Program-made: the position numbers and the translations under genes
DNA from: Bacillus sp. FJAT-29814
GTDB taxonomy: Bacteria; Bacillota; Bacilli; Bacillales; Cytobacillaceae
Assembly: GCF_001510715.1 (NCBI RefSeq)
Contig: NZ_LMTJ01000002.1
Location: forward strand, 124,001-188,000
Direction of reading: 5' to 3'
DNA: 64,000 nt
Shown here: one piece after another, positions 50,618 through 59,101 of the stretch
Layout: each line of letters begins with the position of its first letter
Position numbering within the stretch: position 1 is the first letter of the stretch
The notes under the pieces: generated by a model
What the model was told of the DNA's origin: nothing
Seen by the model: only the letters and a program-made list of their open reading frames with translations
Databases searched by the model: none

Positions 50618-51547
50618 TTAGATATTCTTTTGTTTTCCTTCTACATCACGTTCTACTTTCATTTTTGTAACAGGTAGATAGCCTTGCTCTTTTAATAAAG
50701 TTGTTTGGATTTCATCTGACATTAAATAGTCAAGGAATGCTTTTGCAAGTTCTGTCGGCTCACCCTTAGTATAAGAGTGTTGGTATGCCCATACAGGGAA
50801 TTTACCAGATTGAACGTTTTCTGCTTTTGCTTCTACTCCATCGATAGCTAAAGGTGTTACGGAATCATCTGTAAAATAAGAGAATGCAAGGTATCCAATT
50901 GCTCCTTCAGTTTCACTAATGATCTTTTTAACTGTGTTTGAAGAATCTTCTGTAATCCCTTCCGCTGGTGTAGCACCATCCAAAGCAAACTTATTGAAGA
51001 TAGCTCTTGTTCCTGAAGAGTCAGGACGGTTTACTAGAACGATTTTTTGATCCTCGCCGCCAAGTTCTTTCCAGTTAGTGATTTTCCCAGTGAAAACTTT
51101 AATTAAATCGTCTTTTTTAATATCCTTAATCCCTACTTTAGGGTTAACAGCTGCAGTCATACCAACTACTGCCACTTTATGGTCAACAAGTTCATCTGCC
51201 GGAATTCCTTCTTTTTCCTCAGCAAAAACGTCTGAGTTCCCAATTTGAACTGAACCTTCTGCAACCTGTGATAAACCTGTACCAGAACCGCCCGCATTTA
51301 CTTGAATATCAACTTTTGGATTTTCTGCCATAAATTCTTCAGCTGCAGCTGCTACTAATGGTTGCATCGCAGATGAGCCGGAAATAACTAGAGAACCAGA
51401 TAGTTCTTGCTTTTCTTCGGTTTTCGGTGTTTCTTTGCTGGCATTGCCTTCTGACTTCTCATTTGAAGTACCGCTTCCGCAAGCAGCCATGATGATCATG
51501 AATGCCGAAAGTAATGTAAGCAGGCTTAGATGTTTTAGACGTTTCAT
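50618..51547 (-). CDS. pstS: Phosphate-binding lipoprotein PstS (copy 1)
   Basis: 309-aa lipoprotein: signal with lipobox MAAC (Cys22), a Ser/Thr/Lys-rich linker, then the PstS fold. Phosphate-contact segments are SGSSAMQPL, GGSGTGLSQV and RPDSSGTRAIF. By eye about nine residues in ten of the mature part match the second PstS at 56826-57743, while the signal and linker differ, so the pair arose by a fairly recent duplication or conversion. It is not next to the permease genes; it is monocistronic with its own Pho boxes at 51613-51651. GGGAGG precedes the ATG. Confidence 0.9.
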   Translation of the reverse strand: MKRLKHLSLLTLLSAFMIIMAACGSGTSNEKSEGNASKETPKTEEKQELSGSLVISGSSAMQPLVAAAAEEFMAENPKVDIQVNAGGSGTGLSQVAEGSVQIGNSDVFAEEKEGIPADELVDHKVAVVGMTAAVNPKVGIKDIKKDDLIKVFTGKITNWKELGGEDQKIVLVNRPDSSGTRAIFNKFALDGATPAEGITEDSSNTVKKIISETEGAIGYLAFSYFTDDSVTPLAIDGVEAKAENVQSGKFPVWAYQHSYTKGEPTELAKAFLDYLMSDEIQTTLLKEQGYLPVTKMKVERDVEGKQKNI

Positions 51548-51612
51548 TTGAAAAAATTCCTCCCGTTAATTCCTAGTTTTTTAGATTGCTATTTTTCTTA
51601 CGGTTTTAACTA

Positions 51613-51651
51613 TATAACAACATTATTAATTGAGTGTTAATTAAATATAAA
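51613..51651 (-). promoter_or_regulatory. Pho boxes before pstS1
   Basis: Reading the - strand: TTTATA, TTAACA, TTAATA, GTTATA, each separated by five bases (11-base period; + strand positions 51646, 51635, 51624, 51613). TTAACA is a perfect PhoP half-site. The set ends 66 bases upstream of the pstS1 start. Confidence 0.7.
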
Positions 51652-51746
51652 TTAGAAATAAATTGGTTGTAAAAAATATGTAAAGTCTAGTGATGGAAAA
51701 AAAAGATAGAACCCCTAATCTGCTTCCGCTACATAATTAATAAATC

Positions 51747-51785
51747 TTTACATTCACTTAATAAAGGGTTAACGATTGTTTAATA
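51747..51785 (+). promoter_or_regulatory. Pho boxes before the response regulator gene
   Basis: TTTACA (51747), TTAATA (51758), TTAACG (51769), TTAATA (51780), each separated by exactly five bases. TTTACA is a consensus PhoP half-site. It lies about 110 bases upstream of the regulator start, oriented towards it, and back to back with the pstS1 set. Confidence 0.7.
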
Positions 51786-51893
51786 ATATGGAAATTGATA
51801 AGTATCTGAATATTTTTTTACTACCTGAGTTTCTTCGAACTGCTCAATTTGGATGAAGCAGGGGAAAAAGCATTCGTGTTGCGGAGGGGTAAT

Positions 51894-52610
51894 ATGAAAC
51901 GTAAAATTCTTGTAGTCGATGATGAACCTTCTATTGTTACTTTACTTCAATATAATTTGGAGCAGGCAGGTTTTGAAGTCATCATTGCAATGGATGGGGA
52001 AGCGGGAAAAACAATTGTAATAACGGAATCACCTGATCTCATTATTTTAGATGTCATGCTTCCCAAATTAGATGGAATGGAAGTATGCAGGCAGCTTAGG
52101 CAAGAAAAGATCAAGACTCCAATTTTAATGTTAACTGCTAAGGACAGTGAGCTTGATAAAATATTAGGTCTTGAGTTTGGTGCTGATGACTATATGGTTA
52201 AGCCCTTTAGTCCTAGAGAGGTGGTTGCTAGAGTAAAAGCTATTCTTAGAAGGGTACAGCTTCAACCTGAACACGGAAATAACACAGATTTGGAAGAGTC
52301 GCAAATAATAGTGGGTGAATTAATCATCTATCCCGACAAATATGAAGCCCGCTTCCAAGATCATCTATTAGAATTGACACTAAAGGAATTTGAACTCCTC
52401 CTTCATCTTGCAAAAAATAAGAACAGAATACAATCTCGAGACCAATTGCTTAACGCTGTTTGGAATTATGAGGTTTCCGGGGATTCTAGAATTGTAGATG
52501 TTCACATCTCTCATTTAAGAGATAAGATTGAAGAGGACACAAGAAGACCAGTCTATATAAAAACGTTTCGCGGAGTTGGGTATAGATTAGAAGAACCAAA
52601 AGAAAAATGA
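51894..52610 (+). CDS. PhoP-like OmpR-family response regulator, no partner kinase
   Basis: 238-aa regulator. ATG at 51894 has GGAGGGG four bases upstream; the ORF extends further but without a site. Receiver domain with DDE, phospho-acceptor Asp in LIILDVMLPKLDG (~54) and Lys in MVKPFSPRE, then a winged helix (WNYEVSGDSRIVDVHISHLRDKI in part). It resembles PhoP/PhoB. No histidine kinase gene is in the window; the gene is flanked by pstS1 and the pst operon and has its own Pho boxes, so an extra PhoP paralogue using PhoR from elsewhere is likely. Confidence 0.75.
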   Translation: MKRKILVVDDEPSIVTLLQYNLEQAGFEVIIAMDGEAGKTIVITESPDLIILDVMLPKLDGMEVCRQLRQEKIKTPILMLTAKDSELDKILGLEFGADDYMVKPFSPREVVARVKAILRRVQLQPEHGNNTDLEESQIIVGELIIYPDKYEARFQDHLLELTLKEFELLLHLAKNKNRIQSRDQLLNAVWNYEVSGDSRIVDVHISHLRDKIEEDTRRPVYIKTFRGVGYRLEEPKEK

Positions 52611-52654
52611 TTAACTTGGAAGCAAATGAAGGCTAGAATATATTTGTGTTAATA

Positions 52655-52707
52655 TTTTATAAAGGCTGTCTAACCTCATGCAAATCGGTTATACAGCCCT
52701 TATAAAA
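52655..52707. terminator. Bidirectional terminator
   Basis: TTTTATAAAGGCTGT (52655-52669) pairs with ACAGCCCTTATAAAA (52693-52707) with one bulge or mismatch; AACC/GGTT extend the stem within the loop. It separates the regulator gene from the convergent phoU. Confidence 0.8.
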
Positions 52708-52714
52708 GCTTGGA

Positions 52715-53374
52715 TTATTCATTTAAGTTGGAAAGTTTTCCAGTTACAAGATATACAACATGTTCTGCAATGTTAGTCGAATGGTCCGCAACCCGCTCTA
52801 TATATCTGCTTACGAAAGCTAACTGGGTAATTTGATTTGTTTTATCTGGGCTTTGCTGCAGATAACCCATAAGTTCTTTAATTAATATGCCGTACATTTC
52901 ATCCACTTTGTCATCCTTCGCAGCAGATCTTTTTGCTAATTCTACGTCCTCTTTTAAGAATGCTGTTAATGAATCGCTTAACATTTCTAGTGCAATATTC
53001 ATCATTTTGGGAATGTCGATAATTTCCTTTATCAGCTTTTCGTTGCCAATATGCAAGGTTGACTTAGCAATATTTACGGCATTATCCGCAATTCGTTCTA
53101 CTTCTGAGGAAATTTTTATCGCAACGATAATTTTTCTAAGGTCCCTTGCGACAGGTGATTCCATGGCGGTTAAAACAATCGCTTTATTGTTTATTTCATG
53201 TTCTAACTCATCAATGACTGTATCATTTTGAATAATTTCCTTTGCCTTCTCAAGATCTTGATGAATGAGGGTGTTGATACTTTCTTTAATGGCAGTCTCT
53301 GATTTCCGAGCCATCTCGATTAACATGTCGTTTAGTTGCTTTAAATTATTATCGAAATTTGATCTTGTATTCAT
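52715..53374 (-). CDS. phoU: PhoU phosphate signalling regulator
   Basis: 219-aa all-helical protein made of two PhoU repeats, with the metal-binding acidic patterns EVERIADNAVNIAK (~80) and YIERVADHSTNIAE (~180). ATG at 53374 has AAGGGG upstream. It is the last gene of the pst operon, 13 bases after pstB2. PhoU is thought to relay phosphate transport status to PhoR and to restrain the transporter. Confidence 0.88.
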   Translation of the reverse strand: MNTRSNFDNNLKQLNDMLIEMARKSETAIKESINTLIHQDLEKAKEIIQNDTVIDELEHEINNKAIVLTAMESPVARDLRKIIVAIKISSEVERIADNAVNIAKSTLHIGNEKLIKEIIDIPKMMNIALEMLSDSLTAFLKEDVELAKRSAAKDDKVDEMYGILIKELMGYLQQSPDKTNQITQLAFVSRYIERVADHSTNIAEHVVYLVTGKLSNLNE

Positions 53375-53387
53375 ATGGTCACCCCTT

Positions 53388-54161
53388 TTATCCAAATCTA
53401 CCTGAAATATAACCCTCTGTACGTTCATCCGCAGGGTTCGAAAAAATCTTTGATGTGTCATCAAGCTCAATCAGTTCACCCATTAAAAAGAATGCGGTTT
53501 TATCCGATACCCTTGAAGCTTGCTGCATATTGTGCGTAACTATAACAATTGTATATTTTTCTTTAAGATTTAGAATAAGTTCTTCAATTTTTAATGTTGA
53601 GATCGGATCTAATGCAGATGTAGGCTCGTCCATTAATAAGACATCAGGCTTTGTCGCAAGTGCTCTGGCAATGCATAGCCTTTGCTGCTGCCCACCGGAA
53701 AGACCGAGAGCAGGTGTTTGTAAACGATCCTTCACCTCATCCCACAACGCTACATCCATCAATGATTTCGTGACAATCTCATCGAGATGGGTTTTTCTTT
53801 TCGTTCCATGAATTCTCGGACCGTACGCAACATTATCATAAATCGACTGTGGAAATGGATTTCCCTTTTGGAAAACCATCCCCACATTTTTTCGCAATTC
53901 CACGAGGTCCAGTTTTTCATTTAAAATATTTTGACCATTGTAATTAATTTCTCCTGTCATCCTTACATTTGGAACATAATTAATCATCAAGTTCAAAGTT
54001 TTAATAAAGGTTGACTTTCCGCAACCTGACGGACCTATGATCGCCGTTACCTCTTTTTTGTTTATCGGAAAATGAATCTTTTTTAGTGCATGATGATTCC
54101 CATACCATAAATTTAAATCCTTTATATCAAAAACCGTTCTCGCCGTTGTAATGGTAGACAC
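53388..54161 (-). CDS. pstB: Phosphate ABC transporter ATPase PstB (second copy in operon)
   Basis: 257-aa ATPase, GTG start with GGGAGGG upstream. Walker [10 protein letters not shown] (~43), Q-loop [15 protein letters not shown], signature [15 protein letters not shown], Walker [13 protein letters not shown] and switch THNMQQA, all typical of PstB. It lies 12 bases after pstB1. B. subtilis also has two tandem pstB genes (pstBA, pstBB). Confidence 0.9.
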   Translation of the reverse strand: MSTITTARTVFDIKDLNLWYGNHHALKKIHFPINKKEVTAIIGPSGCGKSTFIKTLNLMINYVPNVRMTGEINYNGQNILNEKLDLVELRKNVGMVFQKGNPFPQSIYDNVAYGPRIHGTKRKTHLDEIVTKSLMDVALWDEVKDRLQTPALGLSGGQQQRLCIARALATKPDVLLMDEPTSALDPISTLKIEELILNLKEKYTIVIVTHNMQQASRVSDKTAFFLMGELIELDDTSKIFSNPADERTEGYISGRFG

Positions 54162-54173
54162 GCTGTTCCCTCC

Positions 54174-54932
54174 CTATCCGAACCGTCCTGAAATATATTC
54201 TTCCGTCTTTTGATTGGAAGGATTGGTAAAAATCTTTTCCGTGACATCATATTCAATTAAATCACCAGATAAAAAGAACGCTGTTTTATCGGAAATACGC
54301 GATGCTTGCCCCATGTTATGGGTAACAATAATGATCGAATAATCCTTTTTTAACTCAATAATCAATTCTTCTACCTTGGCATTGGAAATCGGGTCGAGCG
54401 CAGAAGATGGTTCATCAAGGAGTACCACTGTCGGTTTCATCGCAATTGTCCTCGCTATACAAAGACGCTGCTGTTGTCCACCTGAAAGGGATAATGCTGA
54501 TTTGTGAAGGCGGTCCTTTACTTCATCCCATAATGCCGCTTTCCGCAAGCTTTCCTCCACTATTTCATCTAACCGGCTCTTCTTTTTTATCCCATTATAT
54601 TTTAAAGCGTGGGTAATATTATCATAGATCGATTTAGGGAATGGATTGGGTTTTTGAAAAACCATCCCAATTTCTTTTCGTAATGCGACTACATTCATTT
54701 GGTCGGATAATAAATTGAGATCTTCATAAATGATTTCACCTTCAGCCCTTGCTCCGGGAATTAAATCATTCATTCGATTAATTGTCCGTAAAAATGTTGA
54801 CTTTCCACAGCCAGAAGGCCCGATTAGTGCTGTAATCGCATTTTTTTCAACATCCATTGAAATACCATTCACTGCCCTTTTTTCACCATAATAAATCTCT
54901 AGGTTTTTCACTTGTAAAATAGTTTCACTCAA
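54174..54932 (-). CDS. pstB: Phosphate ABC transporter ATPase PstB (first copy in operon)
   Basis: 252-aa ATPase. I chose the TTG at 54932 behind GGTGG; longer starts would overlap pstA. Walker [10 protein letters not shown] (~38), Q-loop [15 protein letters not shown], signature [15 protein letters not shown], Walker [13 protein letters not shown]. It differs clearly from the downstream copy, so this is an old duplication. It hydrolyses ATP to drive phosphate import through PstCA. Confidence 0.9.
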   Translation of the reverse strand: MSETILQVKNLEIYYGEKRAVNGISMDVEKNAITALIGPSGCGKSTFLRTINRMNDLIPGARAEGEIIYEDLNLLSDQMNVVALRKEIGMVFQKPNPFPKSIYDNITHALKYNGIKKKSRLDEIVEESLRKAALWDEVKDRLHKSALSLSGGQQQRLCIARTIAMKPTVVLLDEPSSALDPISNAKVEELIIELKKDYSIIIVTHNMGQASRISDKTAFFLSGDLIEYDVTEKIFTNPSNQKTEEYISGRFG

Positions 54933-54948
54933 ATGCTCCCACCACCCT

Positions 54949-55836
54949 TTATTTCGTAGCCGTGATCCTTTTATGAATTCGGGTGCCAATCCACCTTGCC
55001 AGTAAATTAAATAGTAAAACAGAAATGACTAAGACAGCAGCCGACCCATTTGAAACCTCTTCGATATCGGGAATTAACCCTTGAGTATTAACGGACCAAA
55101 TATGGACAGCAAGTGTTTCTGCAGGACGGAAGATATTTAAAGGCGAACGTTCCGAAAATGGGTTCCAATCCAAATAATTCAATCTTGGTGTGGAAAGACC
55201 CGCTGTAAATAATAGTGCTGCCGCTTCACCAAAAACGCGTCCTGATGCAAGAATCGCCCCCGTTAATATCGATGGAAAAGCACTGGGTAAAAGAACGGTT
55301 TTTATTGTATGCCAATGAGTAATTCCGAGGGCAAGACTTCCCTCCTTCAATTCACGCGGAACCGACCGAATAGCATCCTCACTGACACGTACCAGTACAG
55401 GAAGGTTAAATACTGTCAGCGCCAAGGCCCCTCCTAAAATGGTGTATCCCCAACCAGTTAAATTAACAAACATCAATAGGCCAAACATTCCGATGACAAT
55501 GGACGGAAGCGAAGATAAAACCTCAATACAAGACCGAATAATATTCGTCACTTTTCCCGGCTTGGCATACTCAGCCATATATATTCCGCCGCCTAAACCA
55601 AGTGGAACAGAAATGAGCATGGTTAAAACCAGGATATAAAAAGAGTTAAATAATTGGTCCCGAATCCCGCCGCCAGCCCGGACATTACTGGAGGGAGATG
55701 TTAAAAAATCCAAAGATATATGGGTTAAACCCTTCACCAAAATATAGGAAAATAATCCGACCAATATGGATACGATGATAACAGCTATAGCAATAAATAC
55801 ACCTGTGGCAATCCGATCTGCCGATTTGCTGGTCAT
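54949..55836 (-). CDS. pstA: Phosphate ABC transporter permease PstA
   Basis: 295-aa permease with six helices and the ABC-permease EAA-like loop [20 protein letters not shown] (~170-190). Start ATG at 55836 behind GGAGG; it overlaps the end of pstC by four bases (ATGA), indicating coupled translation. Forms the membrane channel with PstC. Confidence 0.9.
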   Translation of the reverse strand: MTSKSADRIATGVFIAIAVIIVSILVGLFSYILVKGLTHISLDFLTSPSSNVRAGGGIRDQLFNSFYILVLTMLISVPLGLGGGIYMAEYAKPGKVTNIIRSCIEVLSSLPSIVIGMFGLLMFVNLTGWGYTILGGALALTVFNLPVLVRVSEDAIRSVPRELKEGSLALGITHWHTIKTVLLPSAFPSILTGAILASGRVFGEAAALLFTAGLSTPRLNYLDWNPFSERSPLNIFRPAETLAVHIWSVNTQGLIPDIEEVSNGSAAVLVISVLLFNLLARWIGTRIHKRITATK

Positions 55837-56756
55837 TGCATTTTCCTCCTTGATGAGAAATAACGAATGAGGATGATAAATACGAACGACATGATTAAAA
55901 GAATTAAGCCCATCGACCACAGAGTATTATTTTCTACGCTTCCGTAAGTGGTATGACCCATATTTAATGTAATGATTGTGGTTAACGTGGCCGAGGCATC
56001 AAGGAAGCTTGATGGCAAATCCCTTACATTCCCAATAACCATTTGGACTGCTAACGCCTCCCCAAACGCACGGGCCATTCCAAGAATAACGGCTGTTAAA
56101 AGCGTGGGCAATCCTGCTGGAATTAATACTTTTCGAATCGTTTGCCAGCGAGTCGCTCCTAACGCATAGGAACCTTCACGGAGACTTTTAGGCAGTGAAC
56201 TCATTGCATCCGTTGCAATACTCGTAATCGTCGGTAAAATCATGATGGAAAGAACAATCGTTCCTGCTAATAAGCTAAACCCAAGCCCGCCTATATTTTC
56301 TCTTATAAAGGGAACTAACACCGAAAGTCCGATAAACCCGTAAACAACAGATGGAATCCCAACCAGAAGTTCAATCACGGGCTGCAGGATCTTTTTTCCC
56401 CACGAAGGAGCAATTTCTGTCATAAAAATCGCTGCGCCTATCCCGAGCGGTGCTGCAACTAAAGCTGAGAGCAAGGTGACAGCAAATGAGCCAAAAATAA
56501 AGGGAAATGCCCCATATTCCGGATTTGCTTTATTGGTTGGATTCCACTTTGTGCTGGTTATGAATTCAATTGGACTGACACCATTCTTAATAAACGACTG
56601 AAGACCCTTGGTACCTAAGAAAATGGTTATGGATATGGTAACGGAAATCATAATCACCGCGCATAATATCACGAGAACCTTCCCACGCATTTCATTTCCT
56701 AATCCATTTTTTCCTGATTTCAATAATCGGTCCTTTGCAGGAATTGTTTTTTCCAT
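55833..56756 (-). CDS. pstC: Phosphate ABC transporter permease PstC
   Basis: 307-aa permease with six helices. The EAA loop is REGSYALGATRWQTIRKVLI. An N-terminal basic stretch (KDRLLKSGKNGLGNEMRGK) precedes helix 1. Start ATG at 56756 lies about ten bases after a run of G; this spacing is long, but earlier in-frame starts have no better site. The gene is 69 bases after pstS2 in the pstS2-C-A-B1-B2-phoU operon. Confidence 0.88.
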   Translation of the reverse strand: MEKTIPAKDRLLKSGKNGLGNEMRGKVLVILCAVIMISVTISITIFLGTKGLQSFIKNGVSPIEFITSTKWNPTNKANPEYGAFPFIFGSFAVTLLSALVAAPLGIGAAIFMTEIAPSWGKKILQPVIELLVGIPSVVYGFIGLSVLVPFIRENIGGLGFSLLAGTIVLSIMILPTITSIATDAMSSLPKSLREGSYALGATRWQTIRKVLIPAGLPTLLTAVILGMARAFGEALAVQMVIGNVRDLPSSFLDASATLTTIITLNMGHTTYGSVENNTLWSMGLILLIMSFVFIILIRYFSSRRKMQ

Positions 56757-56825
56757 AATGCACCCATCCCCCCCTTTATGACTTAATAGGGTAAATGCTT
56801 TTATTGCATTTACCCCTTTCAATTT

Positions 56826-57743
56826 TTAATGCTTCTTGACATTCCCCTCTACATCTCGTTCTACTTTCATTTTTGTCACAGGTAAATAGCCTTGCTCTTT
56901 TAGCAACGTGTTTTGGACATCGTCTGACATTAAATAGTCAAGAAATGCTTTAGCAAGACCCTTTGGCTCACCTTTCGTATAAGAATGCTGGTAAGCCCAG
57001 ATTGGAAATTTGCCACTTTGAACATTATCTTCGGTTGCCTCAACACCATCAATCGCAAGAGGGGTAACCGAATCATCTGTGAAGTAGGAGAAAGCCAGAT
57101 AGCCGACTGCACCTTCCGTTTCCGTCAGAATCTTCTTCACCGTGTTTGATGAATCTTCGGTAATCCCTTCTGCAGGAGTTGCCCCATCAAGAGCAAATTT
57201 ATTAAAGATCGCACGTGTCCCGGAGGCATCAGGACGGTTTACGAGGACAATCTTTTGGTCTTTGCCTCCAACTTCCTTCCAGTTCGTAATCTTGCCGGTA
57301 AAAACTTTGATTAAATCATCTTTCGATATATCTTTAATTCCTACATTTGGATTTACAGCGGCCGTAATCCCGACAACAGCCACTTTATGATCAACAAGCT
57401 GTTCTGCCGGGATTCCTTCTTTTTCCTCGGCAAAAACGTCAGAATTTCCAATATCGACTGAGCCCTCGGCAACTTGAGACAAGCCTGTACCTGATCCGCC
57501 AGCATTCACCTGAATATCCGCATTAGGGTTTTCAGCCATAAACTCTTCGGCTGCGGCCGCTACTAAAGGCTGCATGGCAGAAGAGCCGGAGACTACAAGT
57601 GACCCCGAAAGTTCCTTTCCTTTTTCGCCGCCAGCTTTATTATTATCTTTGTCTACATTTCCATCTCCACCGCCGCAAGCTGCAGCAAACATCATTAATG
57701 CTGCTATTGTTACGAATAAAATAGGTTTTTTCATCCACTTCAT
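56826..57743 (-). CDS. pstS: Phosphate-binding lipoprotein PstS (copy 2, operon copy)
   Basis: 305-aa lipoprotein with lipobox FAAAC (Cys22-23 region) and GGG linker. ATG at 57743 has GGAGG eight bases upstream. The mature sequence is nearly that of copy 1, including SGSSAMQPL and GGSGTGLSQV; the RPDASGTRAIF loop has Ala where copy 1 has Ser. First gene of the pst operon. I did not find a clean 11-base Pho box array directly upstream, unlike copy 1. Confidence 0.9.
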   Translation of the reverse strand: MKWMKKPILFVTIAALMMFAAACGGGDGNVDKDNNKAGGEKGKELSGSLVVSGSSAMQPLVAAAAEEFMAENPNADIQVNAGGSGTGLSQVAEGSVDIGNSDVFAEEKEGIPAEQLVDHKVAVVGITAAVNPNVGIKDISKDDLIKVFTGKITNWKEVGGKDQKIVLVNRPDASGTRAIFNKFALDGATPAEGITEDSSNTVKKILTETEGAVGYLAFSYFTDDSVTPLAIDGVEATEDNVQSGKFPIWAYQHSYTKGEPKGLAKAFLDYLMSDDVQNTLLKEQGYLPVTKMKVERDVEGNVKKH

Positions 57744-57902
57744 TTTGAATCCTCCTAATATCATTATGGTTTAAGTTTGCCTTACTTAGTGCATAATAAC
57801 TTTGCCAGTTAGAGAATCTATTTCTTCTTTAGAATGCCTTCCCAAAGAATTATTTATTAAAGTTACTGATAAATTTTTCAATAAAAATGAGGAGGATCAC
57901 CA

Positions 57903-58118
57903 TTGTCAACCGACAAAAAAAATGATATTTCGACTAAAGATGCAAATGTTAAAATGAGTGAACAATTCAAGGATTATAGTTATCGAGGAGCTTCTGAAGC
58001 AAATTCTGAAGCGGAGAAAGCGAATCAAGAAATTCAAAAGGAATTTTACGGAAGTAACGAAGATAATAATTTACTACCCTTTCATGTAGATAGTAACAGC
58101 CCTCCAATAAAAAAATAA
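57903..58118 (+). CDS. Small hydrophilic protein, 71 aa
   Basis: TTG start with GAGGAGG seven bases upstream. The product is highly charged, without membrane segments, and rich in Asn, Ser, Glu and Lys (ASEANSEAEKANQEIQKEF). It may be largely disordered. Divergent from pstS2. No family recognised. Confidence 0.55.
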   Translation: MSTDKKNDISTKDANVKMSEQFKDYSYRGASEANSEAEKANQEIQKEFYGSNEDNNLLPFHVDSNSPPIKK

Positions 58119-58142
58119 GCCGGCTTCGATTAGAAGCCGGCT
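58118..58142 (-). terminator. Terminator, mainly for the - strand pair
   Basis: AGCCGGCTTC and GAAGCCGGCT form a perfect 10-bp stem with a five-base loop. On the - strand TTATTTTTTTATT follows, so it ends the XRE/membrane operon; it can also end the 71-aa gene. Confidence 0.8.
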
Positions 58143-58220
58143 GTTCCAATGATATAAAAAATTTGTTTTCTGTCCGATTGCGGAAGCTGTTAGCTCTAAC
58201 AATTCGATTTCCACCATTTA

Positions 58221-58628
58221 TCAGATTCGTTTTACTACAACTGCGCCTATTCCAATTACCATATACAAAATCATCATGTACACTATTATCATACCAGTTT
58301 CAATTGTGTGAACACCCATTGCATATAGAACTAGCAGTAGAGCCCCGCTGCCTATTAGGACAACATAAAGAACAATTAATAAATACCTTTTCATAAGCAA
58401 CAGACTCCGCTCATCCAGTTCAGGTATATTGCCATTTCTTTTTTTACGCCATTTTGAATAGAGAAAACTAATCAGGAATCCACCCAATGACCCAACTATA
58501 ACTGCAGCAGCTAACCCAAAGCTAAACTCTCCATCTTCTTTTCCAGTCAAATATACCCCTAATAATCCTCCGATTATAATCATCCCGATAATGAAGATAT
58601 AAATCATCATTTGATAACGTGTTTTCAT
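58221..58628 (-). CDS. Four-helix membrane protein partner of XRE regulator
   Basis: 135-aa protein with four helices: residues ~8-28, ~37-58, ~82-105 and ~112-132. The central cytoplasmic loop is basic (YSKWRKKRNGNIPELDERS). The DERS-type segment is typical of small membrane proteins encoded next to YozG-like XRE regulators in Firmicutes (DUF2178-like class). It follows the regulator gene by three bases. Function unknown; a stress or bacteriocin sensing/immunity role is conceivable. Confidence 0.65.
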   Translation of the reverse strand: MKTRYQMMIYIFIIGMIIIGGLLGVYLTGKEDGEFSFGLAAAVIVGSLGGFLISFLYSKWRKKRNGNIPELDERSLLLMKRYLLIVLYVVLIGSGALLLVLYAMGVHTIETGMIIVYMMILYMVIGIGAVVVKRI

Positions 58629-58631
58629 TGC

Positions 58632-58853
58632 CTAATCCCCCTTATGCTTTAATGCTTCCTCTAAATAGAACATTTCTTCAATTGGCACATCAAAATATGC
58701 AATTAATTTTAATGCAAGTTCCAAACTCGGATTGTATTTATTATTTTCAATGGCATTGATCGTTTGTCTCGTAATTTGCAAATCCTCAGCCATCTTAACT
58801 TGGGAAATTCCTTTCTTCAGACGGATTTCTTTAATATGATTAATCACCTTCAA
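58632..58853 (-). CDS. XRE-family regulator, YozG-like
   Basis: 73-aa helix-turn-helix protein (ISQVKMAEDLQITRQTINAIENNKYNPSLELALKL, read as ISQVKMAEDLQITRQTIN / AIENNKYNPSLELALKL, residues ~17-51). TTG start with GGAGGTGG seven bases upstream. The C-terminal segment DVPIEEMFYLEEAL is common to YozG-like regulators. Two perfect palindromes upstream (58874-58889 and 58917-58934) are its likely operators, so it probably represses its own operon. Confidence 0.8.
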   Translation of the reverse strand: MKVINHIKEIRLKKGISQVKMAEDLQITRQTINAIENNKYNPSLELALKLIAYFDVPIEEMFYLEEALKHKGD

Positions 58854-58873
58854 CCATCAGCCACCTCCAAAAG

Positions 58874-58889
58874 GTAAAGATATCTTTAC
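58874..58889. promoter_or_regulatory. Operator palindrome, proximal
   Basis: GTAAAGATATCTTTAC, a perfect 16-bp palindrome 21 bases upstream of the XRE start codon. Confidence 0.75.
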
Positions 58890-58916
58890 ACTGAGCATAA
58901 AACAAAAGCATCAATA

Positions 58917-58934
58917 TGTAAAGATATCTTTACA
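58917..58934. promoter_or_regulatory. Operator palindrome, distal
   Basis: TGTAAAGATATCTTTACA, a perfect 18-bp palindrome with the same 16-bp core as the proximal site, 44 bases away core to core. Confidence 0.75.
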
Positions 58935-59101
58935 TGTTGATGCTGCAATTAAAATGGGCAAGATAAAAATATAAAACAAACTTGTGCTTTTCCCTTAATA
59001 AATCATTAATATTACATTAAAATGCAAAATGGAATCCATATAGCGTGCTACATTGTATATGAGGTTTAAGTGGTTCTTTTAATAATTTTGGAGGCATTTC
59101 T

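Noticed and set aside
57765-57902. Pho boxes upstream of the pst operon
   Set aside because: Scattered TTTATC and TTTAAT hexamers occur but not in 11-base register as at the other two sites; not strong enough to report.
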